A stretch of DNA of 64,000 bases from Zymoseptoria tritici IPO323. Taxonomy: Eukaryota; Ascomycota; Dothideomycetes; Mycosphaerellales; Mycosphaerellaceae. The stretch spans positions 310,001 to 374,000 of the forward strand of contig NC_018210.1 in NCBI RefSeq assembly GCF_000219625.1, written 5' to 3'. Positions 19,207 through 29,943 of the stretch are shown here, piece by piece. The notes under the pieces are model-generated. The model saw only the letters and a list, made by a program, of their open reading frames with translations, made no database searches and had not been told where the DNA came from. Every line of letters begins with the position of its first letter. The stretch's first letter is position 1. The translations under genes were made by a program, and so were the position numbers.

Positions 19207-19896
19207 TCAAGGATTGGCAGCTAGACAAGTCCTGAAACGATCGAGCGACGGCGAGGCTGTAGGCTTTGATGGATGCCGCTGATGCAGTCTTGCACGGTTC
19301 AAGGCTACCTGGAAGGGCTCAGTCTTCCAGGACGAGATTCTGGCGATGAAGTCGTTGTATAGCTTGACATTGGCGTGCACACAGACGCATCGGACAGGAG
19401 TTTTGCAGCGCTCACAGCCTCGCATACATGCCTCCATGCATCTCTGGACAACGGTCGGATCGCCTACGATGTTAGCGTTGCAATGGCCACTCTGCCTGTC
19501 CGGAAAAGCAGAGGGCAGACGCTCCTTGCAACTCTGGACGTCTGACGATGTTGTCCATGCTCCCAGCTTTTGCACTTCGGCTACTCTCGGAAATAATGAA
19601 AGTTTCGACGAAGAAAGAATGGTGAAACCGCATCGTCAAAGTTTCGGCGAAGACAGTGCCGGTGAAACTCCTCCTTGTCGAGCTGCTTGCCAGAAGTGTT
19701 CGATTGAGTGGAGTCCGCGGTGGGTATCGAAGTCTCGTACTGTAACCCGGAATGTTGACGTAGACCTTGAGCTGTTGACGGCGGCTCGGGAGTCGCCTTC
19801 GGAGTCTCGGGGCTTTTGGAGTTGTCTTCGCCGCTTCCACTCGAATTTCATCGGCGCTGGACGATCTCGCTTATTGGAAGCTGCGATGTAGCGCAT
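19207..19896 (-). pseudogene. Array family relic G with a large internal deletion
   Basis: A frame at 19207-19575 reads LGAWTTSSDVQSCKERLPSA, then VVQRCMEACMRG, and jumps to NVKLYNDFIARISSWKTEPF, RLHQRHPSKPTASPS and CLAANP. These correspond to family blocks 2-3 and then 6-7. The middle of the protein (ALxWLL to AGxWIxxQL) is missing and the last block is truncated. A basic ATG-led frame near 19896 may be the remains of the presequence, in another frame. The order and strand match the array, so this is a decayed seventh copy between E and F. Confidence 0.65.
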
Positions 19897-20264
19897 CGTG
19901 AAGAGAGTTGCCAGCGACTGCGAATGACGGTATGTGGGATCGACGAACGACAAGCCATCGTTTGATGGTTTGGTTCGCAGGAGTAGTCGTTGGCCGGAGG
20001 TTGGGCTTGTGTTATAGTAGCCAGGGAGCTTTTGTTGTGTGTTTGACATGCTCGTCGAATATAGAGCGGCCACGAAGCATCTTTGCTGGGTCGGTCCAGC
20101 AGCTGGTCATCCGAGGCTTTTCAAGAAGGCGCGACGATTCAGCAAGACTGCTCCGTGGGGAGATATGACACGATGTTCACAAAGGTCGAGAACGCTTACA
20201 TCTTTGCCGAACACGTTCTGCTCACACTTCAATAAGTCCGCGCAGCCCACGGGTGAATCGGTGA

Positions 20265-21662
20265 TCAGTCATGATATGTGTACAACAAGCCTCTGCGGCG
20301 TTGAATGTGCGCCCACTGGCCGAGTTTTGCGTGCTCGCTCGGTCTGCTGCGGCGGTGCTTCATGGTGAAGAAGTCCGGCATTTCCAGACGACCAATATCA
20401 AGCATCCAGCGCGCTTCTGACTCGTAGCCGGCATGCCTCAGAATCCGCGCACTCGCGACAATAAAGCCGAAGCCATTCCATTTCGATAACATTTGCCGAA
20501 GAAAATCAGGCCATGGGTCGGCCGCATAGTGGCGCCGAAGCCACTCAAACGCAGGTAGTGCGCTGCTCTTCGAGGCCGATGAATGCTTCGAAAGTAACGT
20601 CGACTGATAATAGTCGGCTTGGACAGAACTCGGTTGCCAATGCGGAATTCTGGCAATAAATTGATCATACAAACGAGCGTCTGCGTGCGAATTTGCGCCC
20701 TTGTACTGTAACTGAGTCAAGATCCAGTAAGCAGTCGCCGTCTTACCGATAACAAGAGGGCCGTCGATATATGCTGCTCGATCCTTGATGTAGGGCGAAA
20801 CGGACCACACGTGTTCGAAAGAGCGTAGGGCTACATTGATGCCTCCAGTCCCGGCGGACCAGTACGTCTGCGACTCGACCAGGAAGCGGAGCAGCGCTCC
20901 ACGCCAGGCATGTCGGTCGTATCGAGATTGCGATAGCAGAACCTTGGGAAGGCGAGAATTGCTCATGAGACTCCAGACTTGGTTTCCGTTTGCTTCGGCG
21001 ACTAGAAGATGAACCAAAGCTCTCAAGAACGCCTGATTGGCGCTCATATCAGCGTGATCGTAGTTTCGGAGTAGCCAGCCCAAGGCTATGCTGCCAGGAC
21101 GACTCTTTGAGTACACCTCTCGTCGTTCATCCTGGGAAAGGCTGGCAGCAGTCTTTGAGATGTAGCTTTCTAGGCAAAGTGCCGCCATGTGCAAATCGTG
21201 CGAGTCTCCGGCAAAATACTCAAGCGGCCGATCCCGAAGATGAGCAGGCAAGAACTTCTGCACGGAATTCAGATCGACGGACAGTAGCTGAGACTCCGGA
21301 TCACCATACTTCGAACGCTTCGGCTTGAAGTTGAAGTAGTACTGGTAGAATTCCTCCTGCTCAGCCGGACTGAGTGGTTTGGGGGAAGCTTTGTGATGAC
21401 GAGATGGCGCTGGACCAGCCAAGATTGGACGTTTGGCTGCACGCGGAGGCCTGTCGATGTTCGTGCTCGTTGGATGAGAAGTCGCGTCGGAAGCAGGGGC
21501 GGTATCTGGGGGCTTTGACTTTTCTTCACCGCTCTCATCGGAACGCCATCGACGGTGCGATGTCTGGCATCCGGGCATCGACGTCCAGGTCGGAATGGTG
21601 CGGCATCGTGGGAACGCCACGAAACGAATGGAAGTGGCAAAGCGTGTCGTTAGAATAGACAT
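20265..21662 (-). CDS. Array family member F: predicted mitochondrial protein of unknown function
   Basis: Intact single-exon gene of 465 aa. The ATG at 21662 is chosen because residues from MSILTTRFATSIRFVAFPRC onward resemble the presequences of its paralogues and end at SHRRWRSDES; an open extension to 21827 looks like leader sequence. A Ser/Pro/Lys-rich linker of about 60 residues precedes the core: EFYQYYFNFKPKRSK, LPAHLRDRPLEYF, AALCLESYISKTA, ALGWLLRNYDHADMS, LRALVHLLVAEANG, AWRGALLRFLVESQTYW, GINVALRSFEHVW, TAYWILTQLQYKGANSHADA and ARWMLDIGRLEMPDFFTMK. It heads the array. Its upstream block is only weakly conserved (21736-21760). Function unknown. Confidence 0.82.
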   Translation of the reverse strand: MSILTTRFATSIRFVAFPRCRTIPTWTSMPGCQTSHRRWRSDESGEEKSKPPDTAPASDATSHPTSTNIDRPPRAAKRPILAGPAPSRHHKASPKPLSPAEQEEFYQYYFNFKPKRSKYGDPESQLLSVDLNSVQKFLPAHLRDRPLEYFAGDSHDLHMAALCLESYISKTAASLSQDERREVYSKSRPGSIALGWLLRNYDHADMSANQAFLRALVHLLVAEANGNQVWSLMSNSRLPKVLLSQSRYDRHAWRGALLRFLVESQTYWSAGTGGINVALRSFEHVWSVSPYIKDRAAYIDGPLVIGKTATAYWILTQLQYKGANSHADARLYDQFIARIPHWQPSSVQADYYQSTLLSKHSSASKSSALPAFEWLRRHYAADPWPDFLRQMLSKWNGFGFIVASARILRHAGYESEARWMLDIGRLEMPDFFTMKHRRSRPSEHAKLGQWAHIQRRRGLLYTYHD

Positions 21663-22131
21663 TGTTGCGCTGAAAGAGGCGCGACGGTTGTTGTTCCCGC
21701 TAGATTGAGTTTCGCGCCAGGCGCTTAGCTTTGGTAGCCGCCATGGACAGGGATGTACAATGCATACTCGTGTGGGTGCTCCCGGCTTGGTTGAAAAATC
21801 GGAACGCTCACCAAGCTCTTGCAACACAATATGTCGACAACTACCGTACTAATCATCTTGGAAAGTGCATCAGAAGACAGCTGCGAGCTGGCTTAATTTG
21901 TTTAGCAAATCTTAAGCGATGGTAGCAAGGCGTTGTCGAGTATTACGCGTTCGAAGTGCTAGTGGTGCAAATGGCGAACATTATTGGAATTATTTATATA
22001 CATGGTCTGCTATCCAATACTGATCAGCCTAGCAGCCACTTCCCGTGTTCATCTTTCGGCATGACATTCATAAGTGAGCGTAATCGACCTTCTGCAGCCG
22101 CAATGATCGTGACATCCTCCTCTTCATCCAT
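21663..22131. other. Intergenic region upstream of array copy F
   Basis: 469 bp with a weak version of the array's upstream block (AGCCGCC plus GGGATG near 21736-21755). The distal half is AT-richer and featureless. Confidence 0.4.
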
Positions 22132-23570
22132 CTAATTCACCTCAATAAGACCAGGACCCCAAACAGCCGCCACAGCAACCTCAGAAATATTCGCAAACGA
22201 AGTCGGACCATTAGTAACAGTCGCAATCGTCAATCCATTGAGTAGGTTCTCAGTGTACGGGAAGGGCGAGGTGAAAGTCACAGTGTCGCCCTCCAACTTG
22301 AGGTTCTGCAACTCCTGCACAATTGGCTTGTTCTGCTGGTTGATGTAGACCAAGCGGAGGTTGGCCGGAGAAGTGATGGACTTGTCGACTGGGTACGAGA
22401 AGGTGATGTCCGAGTCGGCGGCCTTGGGTGGCGTGACGACGGTCAGTGGCTGGAGGATGGGCACCTTGATGGCGTCGAGGTTACCGCATGAGCCGGGCAC
22501 GATGAAGAGCTGATTCAAGGCGGAGAAGGCGAAGACGCCGGAGCTGGCGCTGAGGAATGGGAGGGCAGACGGGATTTTCTTGCCGACGGAGCGGTACCAG
22601 CCGTCCTGCTCACCCTCCTGGGCGACGATGGAGGCGACGAGGCCGAGCACTTCATCGTCACCGGTGGTGCCGAAAGTAGTGGAGGCTTCCTGGAGAGTGC
22701 CAAGCACGACGTCGGTGAAGAGAGATGCAGTGGCGATGGCGGACTCGTAGTCGGAGGTGGGGAACTTGTACTCGCAAGGCTGGATGGGAGTGCGACCGGC
22801 GCTGGCAAGGATGGCGTTGGCGCCGAGAGCGTGAAGCTCCTCCTGCGCCTGGACGGCGGTGATGGCCTCAATGACGTAGTCCTTGTCCGCGGGATTGTAG
22901 ACTCCCGTTGTGACGTTCTGCAGGAGAGAGGTGAAGAATGCCGTCTCGAAGATCTCGTTGAAAGCAATCACCTGAAAGGTGGTGGCCGAAGCGTCCGACA
23001 GCTTCGTGGGAAGAGCGCCGTTGGGGAGGGTTCCGTGGGCCTGCTTCTGGATGGCGGTGAGCTCGGCGGATGGGACCTTGATGTTTGGGAACCCGTTGGC
23101 CAGAGGGAACTTGAAAGCGCCGCTAGCAGTCTTGCTGCCGTATCCGGAGGGAGGAGTGTATGCTGAGCCGGAGGATGGAGCTGAAGCACCTGCTCCCGCT
23201 GGGTTTTGCAGCTGGCCGTCACTGTGCCGTGTTAGCAGTCGCTCGTGTGCGAAGTGCAGAATAGCGTACTTGATCTGTTGAATGGGTTTCGCCGGGTTTT
23301 GAACCTGGCCATCGCTGCAAAGCTGTTAAAAGATCGTCCATAGAAAGAAGAGGCAATGCTACTGACTTTATTTGCTGTACGGGCTGGGCTGGCGCCGGAG
23401 CTGGAGCTGGTGCCGCTGGATTTTGCAGCTGGCCGTCTTCGTCATTGTTAGCATTGGTATCGAAAGCGAGGGGCTCATGGTGTTCTCTTACCGGCTATCT
23501 GGCTGACTGCCGGAATGGCAATCGCTGTAGCTGCGGCCACGATGGCCGAGAGGCAGAGTGAGTATCTCAT
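22132..23570 (-). CDS. Secreted Rds1/ferritin-like protein with N-terminal PIR-like repeats
   Basis: Four exons (23492-23570, 23367-23436, 23270-23314, 22132-23221) separated by introns of 55, 52 and 48 bp give 427 aa in one frame. The signal peptide is MRYSLCLSAIVAAATAIAIP. Three repeats follow: SQIADGQLQNPA, QQINDGQVQNPA and QQINDGQLQNPA, each started by a new exon. They fit the QI-x-DGQ-x-Q core of yeast PIR repeats, whose Gln links the protein to beta-1,3-glucan. The rest is a ferritin-like domain of the Rds1/late-sexual-development family (FNEIFETAFFTSLLQNVTTG, AQEELHALGANAI, IVAQEGEQDGWYRSVGKKIP), followed by a beta-rich tail. Such genes are often stress- or starvation-induced. Catalysis is unproven, and wall attachment is my inference. 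Confidence 0.83.
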
Positions 23571-24767
23571 GTTGGAATTGTGTTGGTGTTGGAATTGCAA
23601 TAGCGTAAGTGTGAAGACAGATCTGCTTGAGGAATGAGGTGGCCGAGGAAAGAAAAGGCAAAGGAAAGTGTACACGCAGCAGGCCATCAGCTTAAGTACT
23701 CTACCTCCAAATGATACAATCGCTCTCGGATGATGCGTGCCGTAGCGATGATGAGCAGCCAGCGGAGCAGGGCTCTGGCGATCACAAAATGTTGCCTGAT
23801 CTGGACGCAGGACGCAGGTTGGACTCGGGAGAAGCTCGAGATGGACCTCTCTCCGTATGTCGTCAATCCAATAAGGTTGGCGCAGGTAAGGGCCTAGTGC
23901 GCTCTTAAGAGAGAACAAGCCTCTGAACCGTTAGTAGGGCTCGGTAAGGTTTGGGGTCATTGATGATTCGATGATGTCGGTCTCCGCTGCGGAGGTTGAT
24001 GCCGATGCAGTTCGTCTTGGTGCTCGACATAGTTCTTCTGTTATTGCTGGGATATCCTTCTGCTCTGCAACTCTTTGGATGGAGTATTTGCCACATACTC
24101 GAACTCGTGAACCGATGTGCCTGCGAAATGTTGGTTCGCCACACAGACTGTCCTCAACTTTCGATAAAGCGCGAGTGACGTTGACGATCTGCGGCTCAAA
24201 TCCTCCGGCGGACCCAAACCGGAAGAGGATTTTCAATAATCCTACGGACACGCATGCCTCCGTCTGACAAATGGAGAGGGAATCGACCGAGCGGGTGCTC
24301 GCGGTCCCGAGCCATGACTTGCCGGCTAAGACTGATCTCCTGATGGTTCTCACCGGCGCCGACGAGATCGAGCATTTTCTGCGATGTAGACGGGACGTAA
24401 GCAATGGATCAGTTATCGCGAGATTCGGAGTTCTTGAAGCAACAACGCGAATGCCCGGCAAGTCGTAACAAGAAATCTTGCTGCGTCCGGCCACGACATT
24501 GGTCGATTTGCACATTTTTCTCGTGGCGGATGGCTGTCAGGTTGGTATCATGAAGTCGGAATATGTTGTCCTGGTCTGGTGAGGCGATGTCGTTGTCTTG
24601 AAAATAGTTCTAACTCGCACCTCACCTCCATGTCAATGCCAAGCATATTCTACGGCGGTCAAGCTGTCCGGCGTCGGCGTCGATCAACCTCACACTCTTC
24701 TCCGCTTGTATCGTCACGCGAACATCTTACCATATGGACGCCTCGGGAGTCCTAGCATTCTTTTCGC
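23571..24767. other. Divergent intergenic region (Rds1-like and MFS genes)
   Basis: About 1.2 kb between two divergent starts. A 194-codon frame on the minus strand (23931-24515) has no recognisable similarity and atypical composition, so I do not call it a gene. Confidence 0.4.
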
Positions 24768-26512
24768 ATGGCGTACCAGCCTGTCGCGACTCTCGACGAT
24801 AAACCCGAGTCTCGCATCCCGTCGTCACAGTCGTCCACATCCGCTCGCTTCACACCGGACTTCGACTCTGACGATGAAGAGGACGGCGGCGGGTTGGAAG
24901 ACCTTGAAGATGAGGAGGGATATGAGTTGAGAGAGATCAGACACGGTCAGCAAGGGGAGGAGGACCATACTCTTGGTGGAGCGGATGAGGAAGAAGATGA
25001 GCACAGCGACGACGGCGCGGACGTACCGCTCGCAGGGCAAAGAAGGAGACGGCGGACGGATAGCGTACAATCTTTTGAGTTGTATACACCGGATGAGGAG
25101 ATTCGAGTGCGAAGGAAGCTGGACATCAGACTGGTACTCTTCGTTGCGATGCTATATATGGTCTCCTTCCTCGACCGTACCAATATCGGTTTGTAGCTGT
25201 CCAATGTCTATATTCACTATCGTTCCTCATTTCAGCATCCAATCGCTGATCAATGTATCCCTTCAAAGGTAATGCCAACGTCGCCGGCCTCTCCACCTCC
25301 CTCGACCTCTCCACCTCTCAATTCGAATGGCTTCTCCGAGCCTTCTACGTCTCCTACGTCCTCTTCGAATGGATGACCATCTGCTACACCCTCTTCCCAC
25401 CACACATCTACATCGCCAGCTGCGTCTTCTTCTGGGGTCTACTCGCCTGTCTCCAAGCCTTCGCCACCAACTTCGCCTTCCTCCTCGTCCTCCGTGTGCT
25501 TTTAGGGATCGCAGAAGCCGCCTTCGTAGGCATGCCAATCTACCTCAGCTTCTTCTTCCGCCGGGACGAATTAGCTCTACGGACGGGAATGTTCATAGCC
25601 GCCGCTCCCCTCGCGTCCAGTTTCTCCGGCTTCCTGGCCTACGCCATCATGCGCTTCGGCGACATCCTCCCCATATCCAACTGGCGTGTCCTCTTCTTCC
25701 TCGAAGGCGCACCAGCTCTCCTCGTCGCCATCGTAGCATGGTACTGGCTTCCCGACCGCCCGTCCACCGCCCGCTGGCTCACTGCACGAGAACGTAAAGT
25801 CGCCACTCTCCGCATGCGAAGCGAAACCACCTCCTCCGAACCCACCAAATTCGCCACTCATTCCATCGAATGGTCCACCCTACTCTCCCCCCTCCTCACT
25901 CCCCTCTCCTACCTCCCCGCATTGATGTTCTTCGCCTGCAACGTCGCCTTCAGCAGCATGCCCGTCTTCATGCCCCTCATCCTCACAGACATGGGTTTCC
26001 CTCCCCTCACTTCGCAAGCCCTCTCCGCCCCACCCTACCTCCTCGCCTTTCTCGCCATCCTGCTCACGGCCTACCTCTCCGACCGACATCACACACGCAC
26101 CGTTCCCATGGTCTTCCACGCTCTACTCGCCATGTCCGGCTACAGCCTGCTCGCCCTAGCGCAGCGTTTCAGACTGGGAGTGTGGACCCGGTACGCCTGC
26201 GTCTTCCCGATATGCGCGGGCTTCTTCAGTTGTGTGACGGTGGTGATAACCTGGACGGTGAATAACCAGCGCACAGCAGCGGAGAAGGGGACGGGAGTGG
26301 GGATTTTGCAGTTCACCGGACAATTGGGCCCGTTTGTCGGCACGGGGTTGTATCCGAAAGAGGATGGACCGTATTTCGAACGAGGAATGGTGGTTTGTGC
26401 GGTGTGTATGCTCTGCGTGGCGGGGTTGGCGGGAGGGTATTGCTGGATGCTGAAAAAAGAAAATCGCCGGCGTCAAGCGCACAGCAACAACGGTTTCATC
26501 TACATAACATAA
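24768..26512 (+). CDS. Major facilitator superfamily transporter, anion:cation symporter (Dal5-like) type
   Basis: Exons 24768-25188 and 25269-26512, with an 80-bp intron, give 554 aa. Residues ~20-110 are an unusually acidic cytosolic leader with Asp/Glu runs. TM1 ends in FLDRTNIG and continues after the intron as NANVAGL, the standard TM1-TM2 loop of the ACS family. GIAEAAFVGMPIYLSFFFRRDE is the TM4/5 signature, and NWRVLFFLEG starts TM6. Twelve hydrophobic segments can be counted in two bundles. Family members import carboxylates, vitamins or allantoate with protons at the plasma membrane; the substrate cannot be deduced. The gene is convergent with the P450, with stops 47 bp apart. Confidence 0.87.
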
Positions 26513-26559
26513 CCACACATCCAACTCCACCCAAAAATCCCTTTCATCATCATCACACT

Positions 26560-28369
26560 TCACTCCCTCGCCAGCGCCTCCAAATCAACCTCTTCCCTCC
26601 TCCTCCTCACCCACATCCTCGCCTTCGGATTCACATAACAATTCGGCCCATACGTAATCCACATCGCATCCTCCTTCCTCTCCACCTTGACATCATACTT
26701 CAACAGCACATGCACCATCGCAATCTTCACCTCATTCGCCGCGAAAAATCTCCCGGGACAAGCATTTTTCCCATGCGCGAATCCCGTGTGTTCGACGGAA
26801 GTACTCACCAAATGACCCTTGTGTTCCCACTTCGGATCGCTCTGTCGGAGACGGAGATATCTGTATCCGTCGAAGGTTTCTGGGGAAGTGTAGATGTCCG
26901 GATTGAAGAGGTTGTACGAGTGGATTCCCAGGTTCGTACCCTGGGGGATGTGGATTCCCCCGGAGAGTGTTGTGTCGCGGGTGGCGTAGCGATGGAGGGA
27001 GGTGACGTTGATGGGTTTGAGGCGTTGCGTTTCTTTGAGGAAGGAGTCGAGGAGGTGGAGGGAGGTGAGAGCGGTTTTCTGCCAGCCTTGGGTGCTGAGC
27101 ACGGCGATGGCTTCTTCGCGGAGCGGGACGACCATTTCGGGGTGAGCGCAGAGGTTGAGGATGGCTTGGGCGAGGAGGTCGGTGGTCGTGTGGATGGAGG
27201 CGACTTGCAGGGAGACTTGGACGTCCGTCTGGTTGTATTCCCGGCCGTGGGCAGCGTTACGGAACCATTCGATTGCGTCGTCGGGGAGGTTGGGAGGGCG
27301 GGACTCCGATTTGGCGGCTTTGAGTTCGGCTTCGCGGGAGGCGAGGACGGGGGCGAGGATGTTGGCGCAGGTGGTGTAGTCGCGGCGCACTTTGCGACAG
27401 AGGGGGAGAAATTGGACGAACAAAGGCCGGATGAGAGCGGGGATGTAGCGGCAGATGGCGATGGCGGTGAATGTGTCGACGGTGTAGTTCTTTGCGATGC
27501 GGATCCATTCTTTGTTGTGGACGAAGTCCGGGCCGAGGAAGATGAGGGAGGAGAGGCGGGCGACGAAGTCTAAGACGTCCTCTTTCGCTTCGACGGAGTG
27601 CCTGCGTCAGGCGGAGGGGAAGAGTCAGTCGATCGAGAGTCGGACTATACGTGACGCAGAGGTGTAGGGTGGAAGGGTAGGGCGACTGGTCGTGTGGAAA
27701 CTCACCACTCTGTACTCTCGCCCCAGGAAGAGAGCAGACAAGCGTCCATTTCCAGAGAAAGCGGCTTGGTGAATTTGGCTGTCGCGGAAGCCATCAGTCC
27801 AAGCCATACCGCACTACCGAATGCAACCCACGACAATTACATACCCAAATTCCGCGTCAGTCCCTTGATGACCGCCTCATAAAACATATGATCCGGCTGC
27901 GGTCCAAACGTGCGGAAGGTTTTGTATCCTTTCAGGTTGAGATTCCGGATCGCATATTCCGGGAAACTGAGAGATTCTTGCTCGTTGATGGCGTCGATGT
28001 ATTCGGGCGAGAAAATGAGCATTGTTGTGCCATTGTCGGTGGTGAGGTTGAAGGGGCCGGAGAACTGGTGTTGAGGGTCGGGGGGTTAGTGGTCGCTGTG
28101 AGCGAGGGTGCTGGGTCAAGGCGGCTCACCTTACGAGCACCTTCTTTCAGCAAATGTTGGCAATTCTTGAGGTATGCTTTCTTGGCCGGGAAGGATGTCC
28201 AGTTCTCCTTTGGGTCGTTGATTGTGGGGAATTTGGAGACGGGTCGGAGCCATGAGGAGAGGATCCACCAACCCACAGCTGCAATGGCGAGAGTAGCAGG
28301 CCATGGTATTATACGCTCTGGACCGACGATGGTGTTGACGGCACCCCGAAGCAGCTCGATGGTCGTCAT
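26560..28369 (-). CDS. Cytochrome P450 monooxygenase
   Basis: Four exons (28130-28369, 27845-28064, 27706-27778, 26560-27601) with introns of 65, 66 and 104 bp give 524 aa. ATG 28369 puts the membrane anchor (WPATLAIAAVGWWILSSWL) near residue 30; an in-frame ATG at 28453 would add 28 residues. The I-helix reads ASIHTTTDLLAQAI, the K-helix ExxR is ETQR, and the heme loop is FAHGKNACPGRFFA with the ligand Cys. Exon joins recreate the conserved KFTKPLSLEM, WGESTEWHSV and ARLSSLIFLG strings. The ASIHTTT I-helix places it with the ent-kaurene/trichodiene oxygenase-like fungal P450s of secondary metabolism. No synthase gene lies nearby, so detoxification or catabolism with the adjacent transporter is equally possible. 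Confidence 0.88.
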
Positions 28370-29943
28370 GGTGTTTCCTGATTTGAATGCGTAGGACGCA
28401 ATGTAGTTGAAAGGACGAAGGAAGACGTGAGGTCTGAGAGTTGTAACTTCCATAGGTTATCCTTAACTTACTGCCGCTGAGCCCCGCTCGTAATGATACG
28501 AGGTACGAGGAGTTTGCTGTCGTTCCACCTCTCGACCTCGGAGCTGTACGAAGCACTCCGCTCCGCTGCTGAGCCATCCCTGCCTGAGTTCCGCTGAGAT
28601 CGACGGATCCCTCAGACTCCGAACTCAATGAGCCCGGACTCGATGCCTTTCGCACGTTCGTTTGTTCGTCGCAGAAGGCGGAGAAGATGCCGGAGAAGGA
28701 AGAAAGCGGAGGAGAACACGGTGTACCCCGGAACATGCGAGCTAGGGTCGTGCCGCGCCGCATGACTCGGCTGTCCGAGAACCCGCCTTCCGGGCTTGCT
28801 GTGTTTTTGTCCGTCAGCTGGCATACTCGGCCAATGCCAGTTGATAAGAGACTACTATCGATTGACATTGTGTTCGCAGGTGGCGGAGAGAAGCGGCCTT
28901 GATGAACGGGGAAGACCCCTGACGAGTGAGGTGGATTCGACGTGCGCTAGGGCCGGGCCGTGCCTCGACGCTAAGGTAGTCTCGGCTGCTGGAAAAATCG
29001 GCGTCTCCCTCCTTCGAATACTCGAATACGCCTGCATACCGCGCCTAAGATCAATGAGATCCTCATTGCCTCAGCACATGTCGTCGAGTTGCTATCGCGG
29101 TAGCTGTCCGTCTTTCACGGTAGCATCACCGAAGCCTCCCGACTGAAGGAGATGTGGTCTCCGATGCAGCTCCAACACGCCCTTCACAGCATCGACGAGA
29201 CTGCGACTGTGCGCTGAAAAGCTCTCCTCATGATGTATACCATTCTGCGAGCTCCGCCATGCGATGAGATCCGGGTCCCCAGTTACCAGGTCTCGCGAAG
29301 CGGTCTGGACCACTGCCAAACACAAAGTATCCGTCAGGAGATGGCCTCTCCAGCAGCAAAGGCCTTTCCCGGCCTCGAGCAATTTCGGCAGCGACTCTTC
29401 ATCACACAAGGCCAGTCTCAGGAATCACGGAACATGCGATGCGAGTCCGTTGATCTACACACGCAGTGAAAGGCGCACGCGGACCGTAAATGTCGGTTTC
29501 GACGGTCCGGCTTTGCGATCCCTGGGAAGCCAGCGAATCCACTTCTTCACTTTGCATGACAATTGCCCGAAACGGCAAGTCGAGCTTGTAGGCCCCACAG
29601 CACTAATCAACACAGTGTGCTACTGTGTGGAGTATGCTGGATCTCGGCGCAATATTCTCCACCTAGGAATCGTGTTCCTGAACACCCGGCATGGCTCATC
29701 AAAACGGCTCACCAAGGGGAATATGCCCCCTACATATACACGTCTGGAACTCCAACGGTCTGATTTTCACAGTTCATCTGTCACACCCACATTCTTTTGG
29801 TTCTTTCCTTCAATTGTCGTAACGGTTTCTCGAGCGGTTTGAAAAAGACGTCAGCCCTGTGCTTTTGTCTCAGATTTTCGATCGTTCAGACGTTGCAACG
29901 TCCATTCCTTTACGGCATTGAGTTCATCGAGCACGTTGGCCCC
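28370..29943. other. Divergent intergenic region (P450 and seven-helix protein genes)
   Basis: About 1.5 kb. A 105-codon minus-strand frame (29092-29409) and a 192-codon plus-strand frame (29264-29842) overlap each other. Neither starts convincingly nor shows a known motif. Nothing else is supported. Confidence 0.4.

Noticed and set aside
23931..24515. A 194-codon minus-strand open frame upstream of the MFS gene
   Set aside because: No recognisable similarity, atypical composition and no splice or start context; it occupies a divergent promoter region.
24768..28369. A secondary-metabolite gene cluster
   Set aside because: A P450 and a transporter are present but no PKS, NRPS, terpene synthase or other backbone enzyme lies in the window.
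29092..29842. Two overlapping opposite-strand frames (105 and 192 codons)
   Set aside because: They overlap each other; the minus one lacks an ATG and neither shows known motifs. Kept only as unassigned intergenic DNA.
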